5,874 bases of DNA from Oscillospiraceae bacterium (GCA_902783825.1 CACZSJ010000083.1:1-5874), one strand, 5' to 3'. Shown: positions 1 to 5,674, numbered from the stretch's first letter. The notes: generated by a model from the letters alone, not told the origin. Numbers and translations: made by a program.

Positions 1-21
1 GCGGAGAAAGCGAAAAAACCC

Positions 22-50
22 TTGCAATCGGCGGAGGGCTGTGGTACAAT
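22..50 (+). promoter_or_regulatory. sigma-A-type promoter of rpmE
   Basis: TTGCAA (22-27) and TACAAT (45-50) are separated by exactly 17 bases, and TG at 42-43 gives an extended -10 element. Each hexamer differs from the housekeeping consensus at one or two positions. Transcription should start near 57, giving a leader of about 66 bases before rpmE. No other gene lies between this promoter and rpmE. Confidence 0.8.
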
Positions 51-56
51 CCAGCT

Positions 57-122
57 TGCGCCATGTAACTATGCCGCTTTTGCGGGCAAATCATGGCAGC
101 CCGAGATGAGGAGAATTGCAGC
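57..122 (+). promoter_or_regulatory. structured 5' leader of rpmE, possible L31 leader
   Basis: The predicted leader folds into a two-part hairpin. The outer stem pairs GCCATG (60-65) with CATGGC (92-97). The inner stem pairs TGCCGC (72-77) with GCGGGCA (82-88), with one bulged G and a TTTT loop. The ribosome binding site AGGAG (109-113) follows unpaired. Ribosomal-protein leaders that bind their own product are common in bacteria, and as I recall L31 leader families have been described, including in Firmicutes. That this one binds bL31 is inference from position and fold only. The leader also contains a start-stop pair (63-68) and a 12-codon ORF (71-109) ending at the ribosome binding site, neither with its own Shine-Dalgarno sequence. 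Confidence 0.45.
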
Positions 123-323
123 ATGAAAGAAGGAATCCATCCCAATTACCAGCCGACCACCATTCGCTGCGCTTGCGGCAATGTGATCGAGACCAGCTCC
201 ACCAAGCAGAACATCACGGTTGAAATCTGCTCCAAGTGCCACCCGTTCTTTACCGGCAAGCAGAAGCTGGTTGACACCAGCGGCCGTGTGGACAAGTTCA
301 ATCGGAAGTACGGCATCAAGTAA
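123..323 (+). CDS. rpmE: 50S ribosomal protein bL31
   Basis: Encodes 66 residues of ribosomal protein bL31, a small large-subunit protein that sits at the central protuberance and bridges to the 30S subunit. The family signature is plain: [10 protein letters not shown] at the N-terminus, a CAC motif (C16, C18), [13 protein letters not shown] at 36-48 and a basic [11 protein letters not shown] tail. The four cysteines C16, C18, C36 and C39 make this the zinc-binding (C+) form, so it can act as a zinc store. The ATG at 123 is chosen over the in-frame ATG at 93 because the family begins here and AGGAG lies 9 bases upstream (109-113). The gene stands alone, with its own promoter and terminator. 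Length is normal for the family (about 65-70 residues) and there is no sign of damage. Confidence 0.97.
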   Translation: MKEGIHPNYQPTTIRCACGNVIETSSTKQNITVEICSKCHPFFTGKQKLVDTSGRVDKFNRKYGIK

Positions 324-341
324 TTGGGCTTCAGGCCTGTA

Positions 342-389
342 ACACAGGAAGAGCCGCGGCATCTGCCCGCGGCTCTTCCTGTGTTTTTT
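342..389 (+). terminator. intrinsic terminator of rpmE
   Basis: A perfect 18-bp stem pairs 342-359 (ACACAGGAAGAGCCGCGG) with 367-384 around a 7-base loop, followed by a run of six T (384-389). The hairpin begins 18 bases after the rpmE stop. It also lies directly after the stop codon of convergent spoVT (389-391). On the minus strand no T run follows the stem (TTACAGG), so it should stop rpmE transcripts well and spoVT transcripts less reliably. Confidence 0.93.
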
Positions 390-931
390 CAGCTTTCCAT
401 CTGGCGACCCAGAAACAGGGCGATGGCGGTGGCTAACTTCTGCTCCGCCTCCGTACTCGGGGCGCTGCCCCGGGGCGTGACAAACAGCACACAGCCCATC
501 ACATCCCCTTCGGCGAGAATGGGCGCGGCGACGGACAGGCAGTAATGCTCATCCGCGGTGGAGACGGGAAGGCTGCTGCCGCCGCTGTTGTGACGGTAAA
601 CGCTCCGCCCGTCCATGATCTGACTCAGCTGCGCACTGACGGGCTTTTCCATCAATTCCCGGCGGGCGCCGCCGCTGATGGCAATGACACTGTCTCGATC
701 GCAGACGGCGGCGATGCCATCTGTAGCCCGGCGCATGCTGTCGCAGATCTCCGCAGCAAACGTCGAGAGTTCTCCGATGGGAGAGTACTTTTTAAAGATC
801 AGCTCTCCGTCTTTTTCTGTAAAAATCTCCAGCGGGTCGCCCTCGCGGATGCGCATGGTGCGGCGTATCTCCTTGGGGATGACGACACGCCCAAGATCGT
901 CGATCCTGCGTACGATACCGGTTGCTTTCAT
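389..931 (-). CDS. spoVT: stage V sporulation protein T (AbrB/GAF regulator)
   Basis: Encodes 180 residues, close to the usual length of about 178. SpoVT is the forespore regulator that tunes sigma-G-dependent genes late in sporulation in Bacillus subtilis and its relatives. Residues 1-50 are the AbrB-type swapped-hairpin DNA-binding domain (MKATGIVRRIDDLGRVVIPK, then EIRRTMRIREGDPLEIF), nearly identical to the Bacillus protein. Residues 55-178 are the more divergent GAF-like sensor domain, ending in the family's conserved FLGRQME tail. The frame stays open upstream to 1183, but the start at 931 is certain because the family begins at MKATG and AGGAGGA (minus strand, 941-947) lies 9 bases before it. 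The gene is convergent with rpmE. Upstream is a sigma-G-like promoter and an inverted repeat that includes the ribosome binding site. Its presence indicates an endospore former. Confidence 0.96.
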   Translation of the reverse strand: MKATGIVRRIDDLGRVVIPKEIRRTMRIREGDPLEIFTEKDGELIFKKYSPIGELSTFAAEICDSMRRATDGIAAVCDRDSVIAISGGARRELMEKPVSAQLSQIMDGRSVYRHNSGGSSLPVSTADEHYCLSVAAPILAEGDVMGCVLFVTPRGSAPSTEAEQKLATAIALFLGRQMES

Positions 932-936
932 ATAGT

Positions 937-991
937 AAAATCCTCCTGCGCTTCTATCTGTTGTCACGGATAGTATTTGCAGGAGGATTTT
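937..991. repeat. 13-bp inverted repeat covering the spoVT ribosome binding site
   Basis: AAAATCCTCCTGC (937-949) is the exact reverse complement of GCAGGAGGATTTT (979-991), with 29 bases between. In the spoVT mRNA (minus strand) the downstream arm is the Shine-Dalgarno sequence AGGAGGA itself, and the upstream arm would pair with it fully. The upstream arm lies inside the spacer of the sigma-G-like promoter, so RNA started from that promoter (about 964) would lack it, whereas RNA arriving from further upstream would carry it. Confidence 0.8.
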
Positions 992-999
992 TCTTATGC
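971..999 (-). promoter_or_regulatory. sigma-G-type promoter of spoVT
   Basis: On the minus strand GCATA (995-999) and AATACTA (971-977) are 17 bases apart. The known sigma-G consensus is GHATR, 17-18 bases, then CATWHTA, so only the first base of the -10 element deviates. Bacillus subtilis spoVT is transcribed by sigma-G in the forespore, which agrees. The start would be near 964, about 32 bases before the ATG. A sigma-A reading of the same region would need a 20-base spacer and is less likely. Confidence 0.7.
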
Positions 1000-1136
1000 A
1001 AGGCTTTCCTGCGCCAGCAGGAGGAAAAAGCGGAGGATTTTGTCGGCCGACGAAAGAAGCATATCCCTCGTCCCTGCGGTCGTTTTCCGCATTTTGCCGC
1101 TTTGCAGGCTGTCTGCGGGCCTCCGGCAATTTGCCG

Positions 1137-1301
1137 TCAACCTTGCATCTTTTCCGCCGTTTCCGCCATGGTTGCGGCTGCAAGTCCGAGCAGCTCGTTC
1201 ACAAGCGTTTCCGTCGCGGCCTCATCCACAGCCATGGCGTCCAGGAAGGTAATATCCTCTTTGGAAAGAGAGGTAAGCGTGGTCTGGTAAATGCCGTGAA
1301 T
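1137..1301 (-). pseudogene. coding-like fragment without a start, possible gene remnant
   Basis: The minus-strand frame ending in the TGA at 1137-1139 reads as 54 plausible residues: a segment containing LSKEDITFLDAMAVDE, then a helical alanine-, glutamate- and leucine-rich tail (NELLGLAAATMAETAEKM). Composition and spacing of charges look like the C-terminus of a real protein. Upstream of about 1301 the frame runs into AT-rich, low-quality sequence with no ATG and no ribosome binding site, so any gene here has lost its front. I do not recognise the family with confidence. The LSKEDITFLDAMAVDE part faintly recalls the C-terminal winged-helix region of some clostridial ATPases, a resemblance from memory only. 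It could also be chance open frame. Confidence 0.3.
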
Positions 1302-1313
1302 ACGAAAATGCAA

Positions 1314-1343
1314 TTGACAAGGCCATGCACAAAAAATTATACT
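1314..1343 (+). promoter_or_regulatory. sigma-A-type promoter facing the ROK gene, antisense
   Basis: A perfect TTGACA (1314-1319) and TATACT (1338-1343, five of six) are separated by 18 bases in AT-rich sequence. Transcription would start near 1350 and run rightward. No plus-strand gene follows: only a 7-codon ORF at 1416-1439 without a clear ribosome binding site, then the 3' end of the minus-strand ROK gene. The product would therefore be a non-coding RNA antisense to the ROK mRNA, or the promoter is left over from a lost gene. Confidence 0.55.
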
Positions 1344-1450
1344 TGTTACGAAAAGTGAAAAAAGAAAGAAATTGATAAGAGTGAAAAGGCGAGATTCGGA
1401 TAGGGAAAACCATTTTATGACCGAGAGATCTATCGTTTGAAAGTCATCAA

Positions 1451-2563
1451 TTATACGGTAAAGAAATTGGAGAACACCACATTACCCGCAGCCAAAACGC
1501 CGGCATAGGGGTCTTGGGCCGATGGGAGAATGCGAAGCTCCCGCTCGCCGCGATCCAGTGCTTTGGCCTTGATTTCCCGGCGCAGTCTCTGGGCCAGAAG
1601 CTCATAGCGATAGCAAATGTCTCCCGCTAAATAGATGGTGTCCATGGGAATCAAGTTCAGCAAATTAATCAGTCCGGCGGATAGATATAGAGCCTCCCAG
1701 TCCAGAAGCCTCCTCGCCTCTGCATTTGTCCCCGCGTTGTCGACCAGATGATGCCAGTCGGGAAAGCCCGTTCCTTCCAGCAAGGCGGGAATGGAGGCAT
1801 ATGCTTCCAAGCACCCACGGTTTCCACATTCACACTGTCGTCCGTCAAACTGAATGGTTGTATGCCCCAGTTCTCCCGTAAAGTGCCCGGAATTCCCCAG
1901 GAGCTTCCCGTCGGACATGATCGCCGCACCGATACCGATGTCGACAAACACAAGCATAAAGTTGTTGCTTTGCCCCATTTCCAACTGCTGAAGCGCCAGC
2001 GCGCTAACGTCATGCTCCAGGTAAACCGGCATATCCAGGCCCTCGGCAAGGCGTTTGCTGATTTCCACACCATGCCAACGCTCAAATCGAGGTGGGTTCA
2101 GGATCCGACCGCCGGGGCAATCCAGCGGCCCGGGGGAACTGACGCCGACGCCGAGCACCTTGTCTCGTGGTACAGTGGAGAGAAAAGCCTGTAATGCCTC
2201 AAGAATCGCGTCGATCATATTGTCCTGTTCCGGGAGCCGTCTGCAGTCCAGCAAGGTCCCCGTCATGTCGCACAGGCCTACATTGCAGCCCTTTCTGGAC
2301 AATTCCACGGCAAGCGCATAGTAGCAGCCCGCCTGCAGCGCCAGCGGTGTGGCGCTGCGTCCTCGGCCAACAGATTGCGGGGCAAGCTCCGTCACAATCC
2401 CGCCGTTGAGCAGTTCTTCCACAATCAGCGACGTCGCCCCTCTGGTCAGGCCCGTAGCCCGCGCCAAATCCGCACGACTCATCGCCGTGTGGCGCAGCAT
2501 ACGCAGAATGGCCTTGCGGTTGTATTCCTTGATATAGTCGGCGTTGCGCGGTTTCAATGACAT
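1451..2563 (-). CDS. ROK-family transcriptional repressor (XylR/NagC type)
   Basis: Encodes 370 residues, normal for ROK repressors. Residues 10-75 form the N-terminal winged helix-turn-helix (AILRMLRHTAMSRADLARATGL, helices about 17-50, wing with GRGRSATPLAL). The rest is the sugar-kinase-like ROK domain. It shows the phosphate-binding DIGIGAAI (208-215), GELGH (230-234) and the zinc site CECGNRGCLE with H234, C244, C246 and C251. The residue that is catalytic in ROK kinases, D185 in EHDVSA, is also present, though the usual NDAN context is changed, so sugar binding is likely and phosphorylation unlikely. Such proteins repress sugar genes until their sugar binds. It is divergent from the FGGY kinase, with 122 bases and a perfect dyad between them, which points to control of that kinase and of itself. 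The start at 2563 fits the family, but its ribosome binding site is weak (GCGAGAT). The exact sugar cannot be read from the sequence. Confidence 0.9.
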   Translation of the reverse strand: MSLKPRNADYIKEYNRKAILRMLRHTAMSRADLARATGLTRGATSLIVEELLNGGIVTELAPQSVGRGRSATPLALQAGCYYALAVELSRKGCNVGLCDMTGTLLDCRRLPEQDNMIDAILEALQAFLSTVPRDKVLGVGVSSPGPLDCPGGRILNPPRFERWHGVEISKRLAEGLDMPVYLEHDVSALALQQLEMGQSNNFMLVFVDIGIGAAIMSDGKLLGNSGHFTGELGHTTIQFDGRQCECGNRGCLEAYASIPALLEGTGFPDWHHLVDNAGTNAEARRLLDWEALYLSAGLINLLNLIPMDTIYLAGDICYRYELLAQRLRREIKAKALDRGERELRILPSAQDPYAGVLAAGNVVFSNFFTV

Positions 2564-2603
2564 AGTCAGATCTCGCTTTCGTTTTCTTCGCTGTCCTTTC
2601 TGC

Positions 2604-2620
2604 TGTCAAGCCGCTTGACA
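2604..2620. promoter_or_regulatory. perfect 7-3-7 dyad, candidate ROK operator
   Basis: TGTCAAG (2604-2610), CCG, CTTGACA (2614-2620) is a perfect inverted repeat in the divergent gap between the ROK and FGGY kinase genes. Each arm contains TTGACA reading outward (plus 2615-2620, minus 2604-2609), so the dyad could overlay two back-to-back -35 elements. I could not find a convincing -10 at 16-18 bases on either side, so the promoter reading is uncertain. A dimeric ROK repressor binding here would control both genes. I see no second exact copy in the window. Confidence 0.55.
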
Positions 2621-2685
2621 CGATTGGGCAGCGCATGATCAGGATACCAGAATATATTGTACATGCTGGGAGGAGGATGCAAACG

Positions 2686-3999
2686 ATGAAAGCACTCGGC
2701 ATAGATGTGGGGACAACATCTGTCTCCTTTGCCGTTTTTTCCGAAGGAACGGGCGTTTTGGAAACACGCTCTTTCCCCAACAAAACACTTGTGTCTTTGG
2801 AAAGCTGGGCGCGCCTGCAGTCGCCTTCCGATGTGCTGACGGAGATCCACGTACAGCTTGACCGCTTGCTGAGCTGCCATCCGGACATCCGTGCCATCGG
2901 CGTTACAGGACAGATGCACGGTATTGTCTATCTCGACGCTATCGGCGAGCCGGTCAGCCCGCTGTATACCTGGCAGGATGGTCGAGGCGATCTGCCTTAT
3001 GACGGCGCCGCCAGTTGGGCGCAGCACCTGTCCCAAACCACAACTTACCCACTATCAACCGGCTACGGAATGGTGACCCATTTTTATAATCTTCGCCATG
3101 GGCTGGTGCCGGAAAACGCCGCGTATCTGTGCTGTATCGGGGACTATATCGCCATGAAGCTGGCCGGGCTTTCAGCCCCGTTGATGGAGCCGAGCAACGC
3201 GGCAGGCATCGGGCTGTATAAGCTGCAAGAAGGGTGCTTTGATGCGGAAGCTCTGCGTCAGGCGGGAATCGACGGGAAAATCCTTCCGCAAATAATAAAA
3301 AGGCCCCTTCTGGGCACTGGTGCGTTGGGTGTTCCGGTATATGCCGCAATCGGGGATAATCAGGCGGCTTTTTGGGGCGCGGTCGGGAAACGGCAAGACA
3401 CCTTGTCGATCAATGTGGGTACCGGCAGCCAGATCGCTGTCTATTCCCGCGAATATCTTGCCGTGCCCGGGCTGGAGACCCGCCCCTTCCCCGGCGGGGG
3501 ATGGCTGCTGGTCGGCGCGGCCCTTTGCGGCGGAAGAAGCTACGCGTTGCTGGAAAGCTTCTTTCGCCAAACGGTCAAGATGGTCACCGGGCTTGATGCC
3601 TGCGTCTATGATGCCATGAACCGGGCGCTGGATGAGGCGGGGGCGATAAAGGACGTTCCTCTTACCGTCACCACCTTTCAAGGCACGCGGCAGGATCCGG
3701 CGCTTCGCGGCAGCATCTCCGGCATCGGAACGGACAATTTCACCCCGATCCATTTCATGCACAGCGTCCTGCACGGCATGGCCCGTGAGCTGCGCAACAT
3801 GTACGACCTTTACACAGCGGCAACGGGCGACAACAAAGCAAGCCTCGTTGGTTCCGGCAACGGCTTACGAAAAAACCCGCATCTCCTCCACGCGCTGGAA
3901 GATGTTTTTGAACGCCCCGTCTGCCTGTCGCCTTGGGCAGAAGAGGCAGCCTGCGGCGCTGCCCTGTATGCTGCAGCGCAGGAAAACGCCGTCAACTGA
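2686..3999 (+). CDS. FGGY-family sugar kinase, sedoheptulokinase/xylulokinase-like
   Basis: Encodes 437 residues of an ATP-dependent cytoplasmic ketose kinase. FGGY features in order: phosphate-binding GIDVGTTSVS (5-14), TGQMHG (74-79), TWQDGR (95-100), GDNQAAF (223-229) with the catalytic aspartate D224, NVGTGSQ (243-249) and the adenosine-site GSGNGLRKN (389-397). TWQDGR, the LSTGYGMVTHFY region (123-134), and PLMEPSNAAG (165-174) resemble human sedoheptulokinase more than classical xylulokinases, which have WNDGR. So the substrate may be sedoheptulose, D-xylulose or a similar ketose. The ATG at 2686 is chosen over 2635 because AGGAGG (2671-2676) lies 9 bases before it and the family begins at this point. 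The gene is divergent from the ROK repressor and its last 8 bases overlap the end of the opposing fructokinase. Somewhat shorter than human sedoheptulokinase (about 478) but with all core motifs intact. Confidence 0.88.
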   Translation: MKALGIDVGTTSVSFAVFSEGTGVLETRSFPNKTLVSLESWARLQSPSDVLTEIHVQLDRLLSCHPDIRAIGVTGQMHGIVYLDAIGEPVSPLYTWQDGRGDLPYDGAASWAQHLSQTTTYPLSTGYGMVTHFYNLRHGLVPENAAYLCCIGDYIAMKLAGLSAPLMEPSNAAGIGLYKLQEGCFDAEALRQAGIDGKILPQIIKRPLLGTGALGVPVYAAIGDNQAAFWGAVGKRQDTLSINVGTGSQIAVYSREYLAVPGLETRPFPGGGWLLVGAALCGGRSYALLESFFRQTVKMVTGLDACVYDAMNRALDEAGAIKDVPLTVTTFQGTRQDPALRGSISGIGTDNFTPIHFMHSVLHGMARELRNMYDLYTAATGDNKASLVGSGNGLRKNPHLLHALEDVFERPVCLSPWAEEAACGAALYAAAQENAVN

Positions 4000-4005
4000 G
4001 CGGCG
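3986..4005 (-). terminator. weak candidate terminator of the fructokinase operon
   Basis: On the minus strand CGCCG (4001-4005) and CGGCG (3987-3991) form a 5-bp stem around a 9-base loop, followed by TTTT (3983-3986). A G-T pair can extend the stem by one. The loop contains the fructokinase stop codon, and the hairpin lies inside the last codons of the convergent FGGY kinase. The stem is short, so efficiency is uncertain, but it is the only terminator-like structure at this junction. Confidence 0.35.
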
Positions 4006-4966
4006 CTGCCGCAAGCGTCCGCATGGCGCTGAGAACCGCATCCTTTTCCGGGATGCTGGGAATCCCCCCGTAATGCTCCGTCGACAAACTGGCAGCGGCA
4101 ACTGCAAAGCACCCAATATACGCAAGGTCTTCCGCTGTCAAGCCGTCAATCGGCTTGTCCAGAAGCAGCAATCTGGCAAGTGCGCTGCCGCCGAAGATGT
4201 CTCCCGCGCCGGTGGTATCTACGGGATGCACGTTCGGACAGGGCGAGCGGAACAGGGCGTTCCTGGTTTTCAACAGGCATCCGGCTGCTCCGAGCGTGAC
4301 CATGGCAAGGGATACGCCGCACTCCGCCAGCAGTTTCTCGGCCCCCTCGTCCGGGCCGCAGTCCCACAGAAAGCGCAACTCTTCGTCGCTGATTTTAACC
4401 ACATCCGCCTGGTGCAGGCTCCACAGGATCTGCTCCCGTGCGGCCTGCTCACTTTCCCAGAGCGGCTTGCGCAGATTGGGGTCGCAGCTGATGAGCTTTC
4501 CTGCCCTCCTGGCATAGGAGACACAGGCTTGGGTGGCCGTGCGCACCGGCTCCGTCGTCAGGCTCAGCGTGCCAAAATGAAAAACCCGGGCTTCGTCCAG
4601 CAGTCTTTGATCGATCTCTTCCCAGCACATGCAGGTATCCGCCCCGGGTTTGCGGGCAAAGGAAAAAGACCGCTCGCCGTTTTGGTTGATCGTCACGAAA
4701 GCCAGCGTGGTAAACACGGAAGCATCCGTCACGATTCCCCGGGTCTCGATGCCTGCGTTTTTCAGGGTACCCAGAAGCAAACGGCCGAAGGCATCGTCTC
4801 CTACCTTGCCTAAAAGCGCCGTCTTCTTCCCGTAGACGTTCAGCGCGGCAAGGAAATTCGCCGGCGCGCCGCCGGGATTGGCTTTCATCGTGGGGTAGCC
4901 GCTGTCGTCCACGGAAAGGGACGCAAAGTCAATCAGCAGTTCTCCCAGCGCGACTACATCAAGCAT
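3992..4966 (-). CDS. PfkB-family fructokinase
   Basis: Encodes 324 residues of a ribokinase-like sugar kinase; the best reading is ATP-dependent fructokinase, D-fructose to fructose 6-phosphate. It shows GELLIDF near the N-terminus (8-14, sugar site), the glycine-rich NPGGAPANFLAAL (30-42), GKVGDDAFGR (53-62) and the second PfkB signature DTTGAGDIFGG (250-260), in which D256 is the catalytic base. The overall pattern (FGTLSLT at 131-137, DPNLRKPLW at 162-170, KISDEEL at 191-197) matches clostridial fructokinases. The start at 4966 has AGGAGA about 7-8 bases before it. It lies 18 bases after the lyxose isomerase stop and is surely co-transcribed with it. That pairing would let fructose made from mannose, or another ketose, be trapped as phosphate. 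Its 3' end overlaps the FGGY kinase by 8 bases. Substrate choice among related ketoses is inference. Confidence 0.9.
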   Translation of the reverse strand: MLDVVALGELLIDFASLSVDDSGYPTMKANPGGAPANFLAALNVYGKKTALLGKVGDDAFGRLLLGTLKNAGIETRGIVTDASVFTTLAFVTINQNGERSFSFARKPGADTCMCWEEIDQRLLDEARVFHFGTLSLTTEPVRTATQACVSYARRAGKLISCDPNLRKPLWESEQAAREQILWSLHQADVVKISDEELRFLWDCGPDEGAEKLLAECGVSLAMVTLGAAGCLLKTRNALFRSPCPNVHPVDTTGAGDIFGGSALARLLLLDKPIDGLTAEDLAYIGCFAVAAASLSTEHYGGIPSIPEKDAVLSAMRTLAAAPLS

Positions 4967-4984
4967 GCTGTTCTCTCCTGTCTC

Positions 4985-5674
4985 TTAATCCTTTGCTGCG
5001 GGATATTCTGTGCACAGCAGGCGGTAGGGAGCCTCATCCTCTTCGATGGTGGGGAAGCGGCCCATTGGCGGGTTGAAGCGATTGTCATTCTGATCGTCAT
5101 TGCACTGGCTGACCTCGCCCAGCAGCACATTTCCGGTGCCCGGCTCAACCTCAAAATCGTGGTACAGGCGCTGCTGAATGTAAATGGACTCGCCGGGTGT
5201 CAAGCGAATCTGCGTGCCGGCCGGCACGGTGTAGCTGCGGCCGTCTGTATGCACGGTGACGTCGCTTTCGTAGTCAATGGATTCATCCGGCAGGGAATTG
5301 TACACCCGGATCAGCACGTTTCCACCGCCGCGGTTGATGATGTCCTCGGTTTTGTACCAGTGAAAATGATTGGGGGAATACTGGCCTTCCTTGAGGAACA
5401 GCAGCTTTTCGGCGTAGACCTTCGGATATTTGCCCGGCATGGTCTGGCTTCCGTTGCGGATGGTGATAAGAGAAAAGCCCATTTTCTCAAAGTCGCCCAT
5501 ACCGTAGTCGGTGATGTCCCAGCCCAGGCAGCAGTCACGAACCTCGTCATATTCATGCCCCTTTTCCGCCCACTCCGCCGGGGTAAAATGGCAGAATGGG
5601 GGCAGATAACAGCAGTATTTCTCGCACATACGCTCCAGCTCACGCAGAGCCTTGTTGATTGCCGAACGCTTCAT
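4985..5674 (-). CDS. D-lyxose ketol-isomerase (cupin family)
   Basis: Encodes 229 residues, the usual size for D-lyxose isomerase (EC 5.3.1.15), a metal-dependent cupin enzyme that interconverts D-lyxose and D-xylulose and also D-mannose and D-fructose. The metal site is clear: H103 and H105 in NHFHWYKTE, E110, and H172 in LYHDFE, in the arrangement known from the Escherichia coli O157 enzyme. Other family stretches are CCLGWDITDYGMGDFEKMG (48-66) and the conserved EVSQCNDDQNDNRF (187-200). The start at 5674 has AAAGGAG (5682-5688) 7 bases upstream. It is the first gene of a two-gene minus-strand operon with fructokinase. Its product D-xylulose could serve the FGGY kinase and its product D-fructose the PfkB kinase. 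The 5' leader holds an imperfect hairpin and a short ORF. Which sugar is physiological cannot be told from sequence. Confidence 0.93.
   Translation of the reverse strand: MKRSAINKALRELERMCEKYCCYLPPFCHFTPAEWAEKGHEYDEVRDCCLGWDITDYGMGDFEKMGFSLITIRNGSQTMPGKYPKVYAEKLLFLKEGQYSPNHFHWYKTEDIINRGGGNVLIRVYNSLPDESIDYESDVTVHTDGRSYTVPAGTQIRLTPGESIYIQQRLYHDFEVEPGTGNVLLGEVSQCNDDQNDNRFNPPMGRFPTIEEDEAPYRLLCTEYPAAKD

Larger units (their letters stand above)
932..1450. other. 519-base gene-poor region between spoVT and the ROK gene
   Basis: No intact gene is supported here. The left part (932-999) is the spoVT control region. The middle (about 1000-1136) is GC-rich and I see nothing in it beyond a short CGGCAA-T-TTGCCG dyad (1124-1136). 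A coding-like minus-strand fragment occupies 1137-1301. From 1303 to 1450 the sequence becomes much more AT-rich and holds a plus-strand promoter (1314-1343). I find no intrinsic terminator after the ROK stop at 1451, so ROK transcripts may run on toward spoVT. Confidence 0.6.

Noticed and set aside
1124..1136. CGGCAA-T-TTGCCG dyad just after the minus-strand fragment as a terminator
   Set aside because: The loop is too small for the full stem and no T run follows.
932..1183. N-terminal extension of spoVT
   Set aside because: The added residues are low-quality, while the family start MKATG has a perfect ribosome binding site just before it.
996..1358. A 120-codon plus-strand ORF with AGGAGG 9 bases before its ATG
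   Set aside because: The Shine-Dalgarno sequence arises from the inverted-repeat arm of the spoVT region. The protein is rich in R, H, C and P with no recognisable fold, and it crosses the minus-strand fragment.
1416..1447. ATGAC and GTCAT arms around an AGATCT centre after the ROK stop
   Set aside because: The arms are only 5 bp with a long loop and no T run; not a terminator and too weak to call an operator.
2574..2588. Catabolite-response (cre)-like site on the minus strand near the ROK start
   Set aside because: It matches about 8 of 10 conserved positions but lacks the TG at one end and the CA at the other; likely chance in an A-rich leader.
3785..4813. Long plus-strand ORF of 342 codons across the kinase junction
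   Set aside because: It is the antisense shadow of the fructokinase and an off-frame of the FGGY kinase; its composition is not protein-like.
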